Part shown: positions 24,715-34,629 of the stretch, one piece after another
Layout: every line of letters starts with the position of its first letter
Position numbering within the stretch: position 1 is the first letter of the stretch
Assembly: GCA_934318045.1 (NCBI GenBank)
Contig: CAKREY010000001.1
Location: 372,001-436,000, forward strand
From: Coprococcus_C sp934318045
Lineage (GTDB): Bacteria; Bacillota; Clostridia; Lachnospirales; Lachnospiraceae
Direction: 5' to 3'
Length of the DNA stretch: 64,000 nt
Position numbers and translations under genes: made by a program
The notes under the pieces: generated by a model
Told to the model about the DNA's origin: nothing
Databases searched by the model: none
The model's input: only the letters and a program-made list of their open reading frames with translations

Positions 24715-27700
24715 TCATACTTGAATCATTTTATTTAAATGGAACGAATAAATCACCTGTTCCTTTACCTTTTTTCCGGTCAGTCGTGCTGTAACTTCCG
24801 CATAAGAAGCTAATTGTGCCCGGTAGCGGGACTTGAGGGTTTCTTCATCGGCTGCATCTGTCTTATAATCCATGATGACAATCGCATCATCCTCATAAAA
24901 ATATGCATCAATAATTCCCTGCACAACTAAAATCTCATCCGTTTCTACCGAATATACCTCCGAAACCGGAATACTTGCCGAAAACTGTCGTTCCTTAAAC
25001 AGCTCTCCCGAACGCGCAGCCTTTATCATACGACATCCAAGCTCTGATTGCAAGAATTTCAGTATTTGGTTCTCCCGGATTACCTGACATTCATCTGCAT
25101 CAAAAATCCCATCTGTTATCAGTTTTTGCTTTATTTCTTTGATTGTTTCCTGTGTCAGTTTTTCTTTATCCATCTCTTCAAAAGGAAACAATTCCATGAA
25201 TTTATGCACAATTGTACCATACTCTGCACCGGAAATCTGCTTTCTGACCGTCTGTTTGTATGTTTTATCCTGTTTTTCCGTTTCCTGTTTTCCAAACGAT
25301 TTTTCATTTTGAGAAAACTCTGTCGCGATATCATACCCGTTTCCATCATATGCTTTCATCTTCTTGATATCCGAGATTGAAAGCTTCATCGGAATCTCTG
25401 TCATCTTTTCATATGGATATACAAATGAAAAACTATCTGCATTTCTTTCATAGAATGCATCTTTTTCAATCTGCTGTGACAGCCTTTCGATCTGTTCCAA
25501 TTCTATCTGACGGGAAATCTGTGCAGGTATCCTGTCACAAAGAATCTTTTCGGTATTCAAAACAGACATACGTATTTTCCCGGCAACATGATATGTATTT
25601 CCAAGCGTATCATACCGCACCATACAGGCAAGAATCTGGCTTAGATAGCAATCCGAGCCACTTCGCAGCGTGTATGGCAGGAGAGCCTGCTCCATATCTT
25701 GTAAGTAACTGTATTTGGCAAGCATCGCATCGATCTTTTTTGTTCCCGCTGTCAAAATCAGTTTTTCCTTTGCACGTGTCATTGCAACATAAAGGACCCG
25801 CATATTTTCAGACATCATCTCTTCATTTTCAAGCATACCGTAAATTCCCCGGATTGCTGTATTATGACGATATCTTGCCTCCGGATACATTGCCATCGAT
25901 GCCAGATAATAATCCGGATGTACCTGCACATTTTCCCGTAGTTCCATACGGTTAAACTGTTTGCCAAGCCCGGATACAAAGACAACCGGATACTCTAATC
26001 CTTTACTCTTATGGATACTCATAATGCGGACAACATCCGCATCCTCGCTCAGTGCAGAAGCCTCCCCTTCATCCTTTTCCATCAATTTCAACTTCTCTAC
26101 ATACTGAAGAAAATGAAATAGGCCCTTATAATATCCATTTTCAAACTGTACAGCCTTTTCAAGCAGCATATCTACATTTGTTTTCCGGATCTCTCCTGCC
26201 GGCATCGCTGTCACATATTCATAATATCCTGTTTTTTGAAGCAGTTTCCATATCAGATCTGAAACAGACAGATGCGCCTTATCGCTTTTTAGCTCTGTAA
26301 TCAACGCAAACAGTTTTTGCAATTTTCGGGCAATGTCGGTTTCTTCCCATGTTTCCAAATAATACTCGCAGACCTCATACAGACACAGATTCTTCTTTCC
26401 TTCTTTCCGGACGCTGGCACAAATAAATGCAAGTTCCGATTCTGTCATCTGACCGATCGGAGACAGCAATACAGCAGAAAGTGGAATATCCTGTCTGCTG
26501 TTGTCAACCACTGCAAGCATAGACATGATAACCTGGATTTCCACCGCCTGGAAATATCCCTGGGATTTTTCCAGGTAAACCGGAATCCCCTGAGACGTAA
26601 GTGCATTGTATATACTGTCACCATAATTTTTCAAACTCCGCGCAAGTATGACGATATCTTTATATCTTACCGTACGATACGTATGTGCCTCTTCATCATA
26701 CACCTGAAATTTTTCTGTCATCATCGCATGAATCCGGTTTGCGATCATATACCCTTCCAGTGTATCCTTGTCTGGTGCTCCGAGCTTTTCAAAGGCTTCT
26801 TTTGTCATAGTTCCCATATCCTGTGTATCTGCCACAAGCAGTTCCACATCCGTAGCGGTTTTTGCATTTTCAGGGGGATTTGGGAACTCTTTTCCCGGCA
26901 TAAGTGCCTGACTTTTATCATATGCAATGCCGCCTAAATCTTCCCCCATCAATTGGTAAAAGAAATAATTGACCACATCAAGGACAACCGGGCGCGAACG
27001 GAAATTATGGTTTAATTCTATCTTTATTTCTGAACCGGTCTTTTGATAACGGTTATATTTTTTTACAAATATTTCAGGCCTTGCCATCCGGAAACGATAG
27101 ATGCTCTGTTTTACATCTCCTACCATGAACATATTCTGTTTTGCATGCCACTTTCCGGAAACCGCAGTCAGAATATCTTCCTGAAGATAATTACTGTCCT
27201 GATATTCATCAATATAAATTTCTTTATAACGTTTTGAAATCGTCTTCCCAATCTCTGTCGGAATTGCATTTCCATCCGCATCATATCCGGCACACACAAG
27301 CTGATATGCCATATGGGAGATATCGGAAAACTCAAGCATCTTCCGTTTCTTTTTTTCTTTCATAAAAAGCGACACAAATTCCTCTGTCAGATCAAGGAAT
27401 GGGAGCAGGCAGTTACGCAGCTTTTGCATATCAGAAAGCACCATTTCCTCTGTCTGGCGAAAACAGGTAATCTTTTTTAGATCAAATGCGTCTTTGTATT
27501 CCTGACGCAGTGTCCTGCACAATTCCACGAGTTCCGGATCTCCACCCTTCTTTGTGGACAGGCGTGTCCACTTGCTTTCAAGTGCCTGTTTCATTTCATT
27601 GTATGTGTTTGCTTCCGCTATTTTCTGCAATTTTTCGATATCATCCTGTATCTGGCTTTCATATTTCTCCGGTCCATCCTCATCCTGGCAGATTGTCAGA

Positions 27701-28407
27701 CAAATTTCTGCCATGTTTCGTCCGGACTTTGCTTTCCTGTGCATTACCCTGCACGCATCCTGCATCCATGCAGCCTGATTCAGCTCCTCTGATGTATGAA
27801 TTTCAAGGCAGTTTCTTGCATCGGTCAAAAAACGTTCCGGATCCGGGAAACTTGACATCTGTTTATAAATCCGTTCGATCACTGTTTTGATTTTTTCATC
27901 TTTTCTTCCATCCCCAAACAAATCAAGAAGCATGGCGAACTCTTTTGCCCCGCCATCCTGCAGTTCACGATATTTTTTTTCAAACAGTTCATTTAAAACA
28001 TCATATTGCAGCATGGAAAGCATCCCGGGATCTCCAATTCCAATCGACGGGTCAAGATCAAGGAAGCTGAAATATTCTTTCACAATATTGAAGCAAAAGC
28101 TGTCAATCGTCGTGATATCCGCACTTTGAATCAAGATATTCTGCTTTGCAATATGCTCGGATTCCGGATTTTTTTCCTGTGCTTCTTCCAGTTTCTTCAT
28201 CAATTTTTCTTTCATCTGGGCTGCAGCTGCTTTTGTAAAAGTAACTACAAGAAAGTCATTTATATCAGAAGGATTTTTTTCATCTGTCACTTTTTGAAAT
28301 ATCCGTTCTACAAGTGTTGCTGTCTTACCGGAACCTGCAGCAGCAGACACTAAAATCGTTTTATCACGTTCATCAATTACCTGTTGTTGTTGTTCTGTCC
28401 ACGGCAT
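24715..28407 (-). CDS. addA: ATP-dependent helicase/nuclease subunit A
   Basis: 1230 residues, a UvrD-type helicase fused to a C-terminal RecB-family nuclease. Walker A SAAAGSGKTATLVERI begins near residue 16. A DEYQDSN motif II, the YVAMTRAKEKLIL motif VI, and the nuclease motif IMDYKTD near residue 1180 are present. With AddB it processes double-strand ends for recombination, the RecBCD equivalent of Firmicutes. It overlaps addB by 31 bp. Confidence 0.96.
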   Translation of the reverse strand: MPWTEQQQQVIDERDKTILVSAAAGSGKTATLVERIFQKVTDEKNPSDINDFLVVTFTKAAAAQMKEKLMKKLEEAQEKNPESEHIAKQNILIQSADITTIDSFCFNIVKEYFSFLDLDPSIGIGDPGMLSMLQYDVLNELFEKKYRELQDGGAKEFAMLLDLFGDGRKDEKIKTVIERIYKQMSSFPDPERFLTDARNCLEIHTSEELNQAAWMQDACRVMHRKAKSGRNMAEICLTICQDEDGPEKYESQIQDDIEKLQKIAEANTYNEMKQALESKWTRLSTKKGGDPELVELCRTLRQEYKDAFDLKKITCFRQTEEMVLSDMQKLRNCLLPFLDLTEEFVSLFMKEKKKRKMLEFSDISHMAYQLVCAGYDADGNAIPTEIGKTISKRYKEIYIDEYQDSNYLQEDILTAVSGKWHAKQNMFMVGDVKQSIYRFRMARPEIFVKKYNRYQKTGSEIKIELNHNFRSRPVVLDVVNYFFYQLMGEDLGGIAYDKSQALMPGKEFPNPPENAKTATDVELLVADTQDMGTMTKEAFEKLGAPDKDTLEGYMIANRIHAMMTEKFQVYDEEAHTYRTVRYKDIVILARSLKNYGDSIYNALTSQGIPVYLEKSQGYFQAVEIQVIMSMLAVVDNSRQDIPLSAVLLSPIGQMTESELAFICASVRKEGKKNLCLYEVCEYYLETWEETDIARKLQKLFALITELKSDKAHLSVSDLIWKLLQKTGYYEYVTAMPAGEIRKTNVDMLLEKAVQFENGYYKGLFHFLQYVEKLKLMEKDEGEASALSEDADVVRIMSIHKSKGLEYPVVFVSGLGKQFNRMELRENVQVHPDYYLASMAMYPEARYRHNTAIRGIYGMLENEEMMSENMRVLYVAMTRAKEKLILTAGTKKIDAMLAKYSYLQDMEQALLPYTLRSGSDCYLSQILACMVRYDTLGNTYHVAGKIRMSVLNTEKILCDRIPAQISRQIELEQIERLSQQIEKDAFYERNADSFSFVYPYEKMTEIPMKLSISDIKKMKAYDGNGYDIATEFSQNEKSFGKQETEKQDKTYKQTVRKQISGAEYGTIVHKFMELFPFEEMDKEKLTQETIKEIKQKLITDGIFDADECQVIRENQILKFLQSELGCRMIKAARSGELFKERQFSASIPVSEVYSVETDEILVVQGIIDAYFYEDDAIVIMDYKTDAADEETLKSRYRAQLASYAEVTARLTGKKVKEQVIYSFHLNKMIQV

Positions 28408-31400
28408 ACGCGTTGCATCTCCTTCAATAATTCTTCTTTTTCCTTCGCCGGATGAGCCACGTTATGATACTGGTTGCCCCCGTATTTTTCATCAAACCGA
28501 CATATGTTTTTATAAGTACAATAATCGCAGGCCGTCATTTGTCCATCCCGTTCCGGATTCTTCTTTATTTCCCCCGCTTTGATCCGGGACGCCAGTTCGG
28601 CCGCCTTGTAATCTGCATAAGCAACCAGCATGTCCATATCATTTTTTTCACGTTCGGCACCGGTAAATGCCAGCAATTTTTCCCGGGATTTTTCTGCATC
28701 TGCAGGTGTATCTGCTTCCACATACGGATCATGCATATGATAATAATACATGCTCTCCGGGATTACCTGTCCCACATTTTCCCCCGCATCCTTTTTCTGC
28801 ATACGTTCCTTTACGATTTCTGTCAATACGCCTGTGTAAATAGCAAGTTGCAATTCAAGCCCCTCATACAATTTACCAATGTCGAAATCATGATTTCCGG
28901 ATTTGTAGTCAATCACCCGAAGATGAATCCTATTTGTCTCCGGATCAATACAGATATCACCGCGGTCGATTGTTCCTGCCAGATAAAATGTCTCGTCTCC
29001 CACTGACATCTTCTTTCGAAAAGACTGCTCGAGATACTTCGGCCGGTATTGCTCTTTTAACATCATTGCCTGCATATTCCGCATTGTCCGTTTTGCTATC
29101 CGGACCAGGCTTTGCAACAAAACAGTATACTGTCCCTCGTCAATTTCCTGTCCGGCGTATTCCTGTTCAAAGCACTCCCGGACAAACTGTTCGGTTTTTG
29201 AATCCCGCAACGCATCCCCCACATCTTCCCATTGATTTTTCATTTCGTCCCGCACAAACCGGAACATCCGCTCCATTGCGCCATGTAAAATAATACCGAC
29301 ATTCCGGTTGTCGATTTCATGCATCTGTCGTTCCTGCAACCGGAGAATATATTTCAGAAAAAACGCATATGCGCATTGCGCATACTGTTCCAGCTTGGAC
29401 ACAGACATCGCCATATCCTCTAACCGGATTCGTTTGGCCACTTCACCAGACAACTGCTCCGGAATGTTCCGGTATTGCATCGCCTGTTTCATGCGTGCAA
29501 TCCATTTGTCCTGCTCATTTTCCCGGTATAACCGGTATAACTGCAATGTCTCCTGCATATTCTGTCTGTCACCATCAAGCAGTTCCCGCACGCCTTCAAT
29601 CAAAGCCTCTGCTCCGGATGCTTTCGTCACCAGACGCTCCTTTGCGATTTTCCCCGGAAGTCTTCCAATCTCCGGGAAAATACGATTGATGCGGTCCAGA
29701 ATATATGATGGGCGCATCGGATCGTTTCCGGTACTCATTGAAACATAGGATAAATGCAATGCATCTGTCGGTTTCGTCATATTCTGATACAAATAAAACT
29801 GTTCGGTATAACTGTTGATTTTTTCCGTCGGAGCCATAGACAGTCCAAGCGCTTCCAACCGTTCTTTTTCACGGTCATTGATAATCTGACTACGCTTCGC
29901 CCGTTTCGGAATCACTCCATCGTTTACCCCTACGATAAAAAGCACCCGGATCTGGTCAAGCCTTGTTCTTGTAATATCTCCAACAACCAGCATATCCTGC
30001 TTCGTTGGTATCATGCCCAGATTGATATCCTTCATGCCAACCGCAAATAGTTCTTCGAACTCCCGGATATCTACCTCCTCATCAGGAATAATCTCAACCA
30101 TTTTTTCAAACAATTGATGCACTTTTTCATAAAGACCCGCATTTTCAAACTGTGCTTCAAAATCCAGCCGTTCCATCAGACGGAATATTTGCGCAGCAAA
30201 TTCTTTTACTTTCTTTTTTCCGCCGGAGAGCGCCTGATAAAATGGCTGCAAAATATCCATCACCGCTCTGCGCAGTTCCTCCATCTCCGTATCTTCCCCA
30301 TTTTGAAATGGCTGGCTCCAGCTGCGATACCCTTTTCTTCCTCTGGCAAGTACATAATTTTCAAGCATCTCGATTTCATCCTGCTCAAATTCTTTGGCAA
30401 CACCTGATTTCAAAAATGCGAATACACTGTCGTAACTGAAATTCTCGTCTACAATCCGGAGCACATGTGCTAACGCATCTACACATGGATGATTCTTCAA
30501 CGGTCTCGTCATATCGATAAAATAAGGAATTTCATATAACGGAAAAATCCTGTCTGCAAAAATAGACGTTTCTTCCAGATTTCCACTTACTACCGCAATT
30601 TCACGATACCGGTATCCCTGCTGCATGACAAGGCTGCGTATCTGTTCCGCAACTCCGGTCAATTCCTGCACCGGATTCATATAGTAACGGATTGTAAGTG
30701 CATCGGTTTTTCCTTTCCACATCTGGTATGGATATCGGAAGATGTTCTTCTCCAAATGTGCCAACGCATGCCCGGTTTTCCATCTTCTGCATCCTTCCCT
30801 GCCGAAAAACAGTGTGTCGGAAACAACCACCCGCTCTTTTTCGGCAGTCAAAAGCAATTGTTGGATCGTATGCTTTGACAACGCAAAAAGTTCATGCTCA
30901 AATACCTGTTTTTTCTCATAGGAATCCGCATCGATTGTCAAAAGTACCGTTACATTTTTGGCTCTTCTCAAAAGAACCGAAATCAAATTCATCTGAATTG
31001 GAGTAAACCCGGTAAATCCATCGAGTACAATCTCGCTTGACCTTATCAGCTGCGATTTTTCAGCTTCCTGTGTCAGAATTTCAAGCACCTGCTCCGCTAC
31101 AATAAAATTGTTTTCTTTCTTTTCTTCAAAAGCCTCAAAAATCTGCACCATATCCTGCAGTTTTTGAATCAAAACCGGATCCTCTCCTGTCTCTTGCATT
31201 TTCTCTATTGCTTCGAGCAGTTTTTTTCTTGGAATATCATATTGGTATAACTCGGACATAAGTGATTTCACTTCATCGATAAACCCAGCCTTTGACAGGC
31301 TTTCTCCATACAAGGAAAGCGCATTTTTTCGTTCCTGCGCAACCTGTCGTATCAACATGGATTTACCAAAATCCTCCAGGATCTTTCCGGGTTTTATATG

Positions 31401-31634
31401 CAGTTCGTCAAAAATCCGGTATGCCAGCCTCGTAAATCCGATCACATCAATCTGAAAGCTTCCTCCATGCGGATGCTTTTTCACAAGTTTTCGCTGGATT
31501 TCAAGAGAGTATTGTTCCGGGACGAGAACGATAAAATTCTCGTGTTTATCCTCCATGGTACGTCGAATGATTTCATCATATATATATTCTGACTTTCCCG
31601 CACCGCTTGGTCCAAGAATTAATTTTAATGCCAT
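28377..31634 (-). CDS. addB: ATP-dependent nuclease subunit B
   Basis: 1085 residues. The N-terminus LKLILGPSGAGKSEYI has a Walker A motif. The C-terminal nuclease domain has VIDYKSG, and the four iron-sulfur cysteines are one in YAQCAYAFF and three in CDYCTYKNIC (about 1035-1050). It recognises recombination hotspots and degrades the 5' strand. The ATG at 31634 follows CCGGAGGTG; a GTG six bases upstream is less suited. A terminator for the upstream gene sits only about 30 bp ahead, so addB must use read-through or a promoter inside that gene. Confidence 0.95.
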   Translation of the reverse strand: MALKLILGPSGAGKSEYIYDEIIRRTMEDKHENFIVLVPEQYSLEIQRKLVKKHPHGGSFQIDVIGFTRLAYRIFDELHIKPGKILEDFGKSMLIRQVAQERKNALSLYGESLSKAGFIDEVKSLMSELYQYDIPRKKLLEAIEKMQETGEDPVLIQKLQDMVQIFEAFEEKKENNFIVAEQVLEILTQEAEKSQLIRSSEIVLDGFTGFTPIQMNLISVLLRRAKNVTVLLTIDADSYEKKQVFEHELFALSKHTIQQLLLTAEKERVVVSDTLFFGREGCRRWKTGHALAHLEKNIFRYPYQMWKGKTDALTIRYYMNPVQELTGVAEQIRSLVMQQGYRYREIAVVSGNLEETSIFADRIFPLYEIPYFIDMTRPLKNHPCVDALAHVLRIVDENFSYDSVFAFLKSGVAKEFEQDEIEMLENYVLARGRKGYRSWSQPFQNGEDTEMEELRRAVMDILQPFYQALSGGKKKVKEFAAQIFRLMERLDFEAQFENAGLYEKVHQLFEKMVEIIPDEEVDIREFEELFAVGMKDINLGMIPTKQDMLVVGDITRTRLDQIRVLFIVGVNDGVIPKRAKRSQIINDREKERLEALGLSMAPTEKINSYTEQFYLYQNMTKPTDALHLSYVSMSTGNDPMRPSYILDRINRIFPEIGRLPGKIAKERLVTKASGAEALIEGVRELLDGDRQNMQETLQLYRLYRENEQDKWIARMKQAMQYRNIPEQLSGEVAKRIRLEDMAMSVSKLEQYAQCAYAFFLKYILRLQERQMHEIDNRNVGIILHGAMERMFRFVRDEMKNQWEDVGDALRDSKTEQFVRECFEQEYAGQEIDEGQYTVLLQSLVRIAKRTMRNMQAMMLKEQYRPKYLEQSFRKKMSVGDETFYLAGTIDRGDICIDPETNRIHLRVIDYKSGNHDFDIGKLYEGLELQLAIYTGVLTEIVKERMQKKDAGENVGQVIPESMYYYHMHDPYVEADTPADAEKSREKLLAFTGAEREKNDMDMLVAYADYKAAELASRIKAGEIKKNPERDGQMTACDYCTYKNICRFDEKYGGNQYHNVAHPAKEKEELLKEMQRVCRGQNNNNR

Positions 31635-31659
31635 ACACACCTCCGGATTTTACTGATAA

Positions 31660-31690
31660 AAGAAAGCCGGAAGTTTTGCTCCCGGCTTTT
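31660..31690 (-). terminator. Terminator after the zinc-ribbon membrane protein gene
   Basis: Minus strand AAGCCGGGAG pairs with CTTCCGGCTT (one G-U pair) over a CAAAA loop, followed by TTCTTTT. It lies just upstream of addB. Confidence 0.85.
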
Positions 31691-31694
31691 TTGT

Positions 31695-32483
31695 TTACTC
31701 TGCCTTAAATAATAAATTCTGTACTTGTTCCATGTTTGGATACCAGACACCCTTGATCTTCATAAAATCAATACTTACTTCCATATACTGTCTGGTAACT
31801 CCGGTTGTATCTTTCATCGTTCCACGCAGACCAAGTTTTAATGTGACGCCTTCTTTTGCATTTGGCTCCTTTGCATGTTCTGTATATGTGTCATCATTGA
31901 ATTTATCCACCTTGGAAGATGACCAGACCGTTTCCTTGATGATCTTTACCGATGTATAATTCGTATCCTGTACATAAGGGTAAATATCTTCCACCAATGC
32001 TTTGTTTGTGGTTATATATTCCGGCACGAGCGCCAGCAGCTTGTCTTTATCCGAATCATTCACGGCAACCTGAAATGCAGTAACCGCTTCTTCGTACGTC
32101 TCCGGTCCATTCGGTTTTAACACAACCTTGGTGACAAATAAATATATGCCAAAGACAATACCGACAAAAATCAAAAACTTAAAAATCGTTCCTATTACTT
32201 TTCCGATTCCGCGGTTTCCTGAACCATGTTTCTGATTCAGTTCTTTTTGTTCCTTAATTTCTTCTTTCGTGATTGTGACAGGCTCTGTGCCCCCTACACT
32301 GTTTCCATCATAGATATCACCATAATCATCAGAAGGTGTATATGCGGTTTGCTTAACCGGCTTTTTCCCGTTCTGTCCTTTTAATTCCAGGCTTGTCTTC
32401 ATCTTCACTACCGGGCGTCCACATTCCGGACAAATCGTTGTTCCATCCGGGACTCTTGCGCCACATGATTCACATACTGCCAT
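31695..32483 (-). CDS. Zinc-ribbon membrane-anchored protein
   Basis: 262 residues. An N-terminal zinc ribbon CESCGARVPDGTTICPECG, a disordered linker, one transmembrane helix (FKFLIFVGIVFGIYLFVTKVV, about 118-138), and an extracytoplasmic domain of about 125 residues with alternating strands (NTF2-like in pattern: AVNDSDKDKLLALVPEY). The substrate or partner is unknown. The ATG at 32483 follows AAGGGG. It is a single-gene unit bounded by terminators. Confidence 0.65.
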   Translation of the reverse strand: MAVCESCGARVPDGTTICPECGRPVVKMKTSLELKGQNGKKPVKQTAYTPSDDYGDIYDGNSVGGTEPVTITKEEIKEQKELNQKHGSGNRGIGKVIGTIFKFLIFVGIVFGIYLFVTKVVLKPNGPETYEEAVTAFQVAVNDSDKDKLLALVPEYITTNKALVEDIYPYVQDTNYTSVKIIKETVWSSSKVDKFNDDTYTEHAKEPNAKEGVTLKLGLRGTMKDTTGVTRQYMEVSIDFMKIKGVWYPNMEQVQNLLFKAE

Positions 32484-32590
32484 ACCGTTAACCCCTTTCC
32501 TATACCTCAAATACTATAAATTACAGTATATCTCACCATTTCACATTATTCAAGATTTTTCTGGGGATTTCATGCGGGAAAAGGCAAGAA

Positions 32591-32621
32591 AAAAACCGGA
32601 ATCTTCTAAAAGATTCCGGTT
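32591..32621 (-). terminator. Terminator after tRNA-Glu
   Basis: Minus-strand stem AACCGGAATCTT/AAGATTCCGGTT with a 4-base loop, followed by a T-run. Confidence 0.9.
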
Positions 32622-32627
32622 ATAAAG

Positions 32628-32699
32628 CAGTTCGTAGGGGAATCGAACCCCTGTTTTCGCCGTGAGAGGGCGACGTCTTAGCCGCTTGACCAACGAACC
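32628..32699 (-). tRNA. tRNA-Glu (anticodon CTC)
   Basis: A 72-nt cloverleaf on the minus strand: acceptor GGTTCGT/ACGAACT, D-arm GTC...GAC, anticodon stem TCGCC/GGCGA with loop CTCTCAC, T-arm AGGGG TTCGATT CCCCT. The anticodon CUC reads GAG. CCA is not encoded. Its own consensus promoter and terminator make it a monocistronic unit. Confidence 0.93.
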
Positions 32700-32716
32700 A
32701 TCTTGAAACCTTTGTT

Positions 32717-32745
32717 ACTATAACAAACATTCACATCTTTGTCAA
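32717..32745 (-). promoter_or_regulatory. Strong sigma-A promoter of tRNA-Glu
   Basis: TTGACA (32740-32745), 17-bp spacer and TATAGT (32717-32722) on the minus strand, ending just upstream of the tRNA 5' end. Confidence 0.88.
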
Positions 32746-32784
32746 CAACTTTTTTAACTTTTTTTGATGATTTTTTTAATATTT

Positions 32785-34107
32785 TTATTTTGACTTTTCC
32801 GGACGGTACAAAATATCAGCAAATGTGTTGACGCTCTGCTCACAGATTTCTCTTGATGTCTCCTGCTTCACAAGGATGTAGCGGTCTGTATGCCCCTTCA
32901 TGAAATATACCGGTTTCCCATCTCTTTCCACACAATCATACTCTTCAATCAGAACCGGAAGAAGTTCCCCGGAAAATTGTGTCTCAAACGCTGCTTTCTG
33001 GTTTGCTGTCAGCTCCAGCAATATATTACTGCGTTTTTCTTTCAGGGCATCGCTCACCTGATGTTCCATCGTCGCAGCAACAGTCCCACTGCGCTTTGAA
33101 TATTTAAAGATATGCATCTCATATAAGTTCAATTTCTCAAGGTTTGCAACCGTTGTTGCAAATTCTTCCTCTGTTTCTCCCGGAAATCCAACGATCACAT
33201 CCGTTGCGATTGCCGGACGGTCATATGCATTCCGTATCATACCGCACTTTTCCATATATTCTTCGATCGTATATTTCCGGTTCATGCGTTTGAGCGTCTC
33301 ATTGCAGGCACTCTGCAGCGACAGGTGAAAATGCGGGCATACCTTGTCTAAAGCGGTGATTCCATCTAAGAATTCTTCTGTAATCACACGCGGTTCCAAA
33401 GACCCCATCCGGATCCGGCGGATGCCATCCACTTTCGCCACAGCCTGCAGAAGCTTCAGCAGCGTTGTGCCATCCTCATCTTCATAGGATGACAGATTAA
33501 TCCCTGTGATTACAACTTCCTGCACGCCTTCCGCAGCAAGGCCTTCCACTTCCTGTACGACATCCGCAAGCTTGCGGCTCCGGATTCTTCCACGTGTATA
33601 TGGAATGATACAATACGTACAGAAATTATTGCAGCCATCCTGCACTTTCACATATGCCCGGCATCGCTCGTTCGGTTTTACAAGTTTCATCTCCTCGTAT
33701 TCATTTGTATGATTGATATCGATGACAGATTCATGCACCGATGCATCTTCCAGGTATTCCGACAAGATTCGCGCGATATCTTTTTTACAATTATTGCCGA
33801 CGAGTACATCTATTCCAAGATCTTTTGCGAGTGTTTCCTCTGCGGCCTGCACATAGCATCCGGCGGCCACAATCACGGCATCCGGGTTTTTCTTTTTTGC
33901 ACGATGCAGCATCTGTCTTGATTTTCGTTCTGCCATATTCGTCACAGAACAGGTATTTACAATATAGATATCCGCATATTGTGTAAAAGGCACGATCTCA
34001 CACCCTTCGTCTTTTAATAGATCGATCATGCTGTCCGACTCATATTGATTGACTTTGCACCCAAGTGTGCAGACTGCTATTTTTTTGTTCTTAATATTCA
34101 CATACAT
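32785..34107 (-). CDS. mtaB: tRNA t6A37 methylthiotransferase MtaB
   Basis: 440 residues, a radical-SAM methylthiotransferase. The N-terminal UPF0004 domain has cysteines in CTLGCKVNQYES, VNTCSVT and AAGCYVQ for one [4Fe-4S] cluster. The radical-SAM motif CNNFCTYCIIPYTRGR holds the other cluster, and a TRAM domain follows. The GCKVNQ form distinguishes MtaB from MiaB. It converts t6A to ms2t6A at position 37 of ANN-decoding tRNAs. ATG 34107 or a TTG nine bases upstream could be the start; AGGAG lies awkwardly between the two ideals. Confidence 0.92.
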   Translation of the reverse strand: MYVNIKNKKIAVCTLGCKVNQYESDSMIDLLKDEGCEIVPFTQYADIYIVNTCSVTNMAERKSRQMLHRAKKKNPDAVIVAAGCYVQAAEETLAKDLGIDVLVGNNCKKDIARILSEYLEDASVHESVIDINHTNEYEEMKLVKPNERCRAYVKVQDGCNNFCTYCIIPYTRGRIRSRKLADVVQEVEGLAAEGVQEVVITGINLSSYEDEDGTTLLKLLQAVAKVDGIRRIRMGSLEPRVITEEFLDGITALDKVCPHFHLSLQSACNETLKRMNRKYTIEEYMEKCGMIRNAYDRPAIATDVIVGFPGETEEEFATTVANLEKLNLYEMHIFKYSKRSGTVAATMEHQVSDALKEKRSNILLELTANQKAAFETQFSGELLPVLIEEYDCVERDGKPVYFMKGHTDRYILVKQETSREICEQSVNTFADILYRPEKSK

Positions 34108-34133
34108 TTTACGCAAAATTCTCCTGCTGATTC

Positions 34134-34162
34134 TTGACTTTTAATCTGTAAACTCTTATTAT
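34134..34162 (+). promoter_or_regulatory. Sigma-A promoter of the HPr-like gene
   Basis: TTGACT (34134-34139), 17-bp spacer, TATTAT (34157-34162). The leader to the start codon is about 75 nt and contains an inverted repeat TTTGATA/TATCAAA (34198-34204, 34216-34222) just ahead of the RBS. A TATAAT on the opposite strand overlaps this -10, perhaps for mtaB. Confidence 0.7.
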
Positions 34163-34243
34163 AGTATCATAGATAAAAAAAGAGCGAAAGATATATTTTT
34201 GATATTATTTTTCGGTATCAAATATAAAAGGAGGGTTCTATTC

Positions 34244-34477
34244 ATGTTAAAAACCAAAATTTCTTTAAATTCCATTGATAAGGTAAAAAGCTTTGTAAAT
34301 GATATCAGCGGTTTCAACGCTGAGTTTGATCTTGTATCTGGCAGATATGTCATTGATGCAAAGTCTATCATGGGAATCTTCAGTCTGGATATTTCCAAGC
34401 CAATCGATTTGATCGTTCATACAGACGCAGATAACGAAGACATTATGGCAGCACTGAAACCATACCTTGCAGAATAA
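34244..34477 (+). CDS. HPr-like protein lacking the phosphorylatable histidine
   Basis: 77 residues with an HPr fold signature in the second half: YVIDAKSIMGIFSLDISKP, where Ser41 aligns with regulatory Ser46 of HPr. The N-terminal region (SLNSIDKVKSFVND) has no GIHARP-type His15 motif, so it cannot take phosphate from enzyme I. A regulatory or structural role is likelier than sugar transport. The ATG at 34244 has AAAGGAGGG upstream. It is monocistronic with its own promoter and terminator. Confidence 0.8.
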   Translation: MLKTKISLNSIDKVKSFVNDISGFNAEFDLVSGRYVIDAKSIMGIFSLDISKPIDLIVHTDADNEDIMAALKPYLAE

Positions 34478-34508
34478 TCTGACAAAAAATAATGGTTCGT
34501 AATAATAT

Positions 34509-34545
34509 AAAGCAGTCGGAATATTTGTTCTGACTGCTTTTATTT
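34509..34545 (+). terminator. Terminator of the HPr-like gene
   Basis: AAAGCAGTC (34509-34517) pairs with GACTGCTTT (34532-34540), followed by TATTTT. Confidence 0.85.
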
Positions 34546-34629
34546 TCCATACAATTCTATCTGACTATATGTCTCTCATGTCGTTTTCATTCAACCGTCT
34601 GCCCGAATATAGATTTCCTACATACAATC

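Noticed and set aside
34159..34398. Minus-strand 79-codon frame
   Set aside because: It is the mirror of the HPr-like gene, which has promoter, RBS and terminator.
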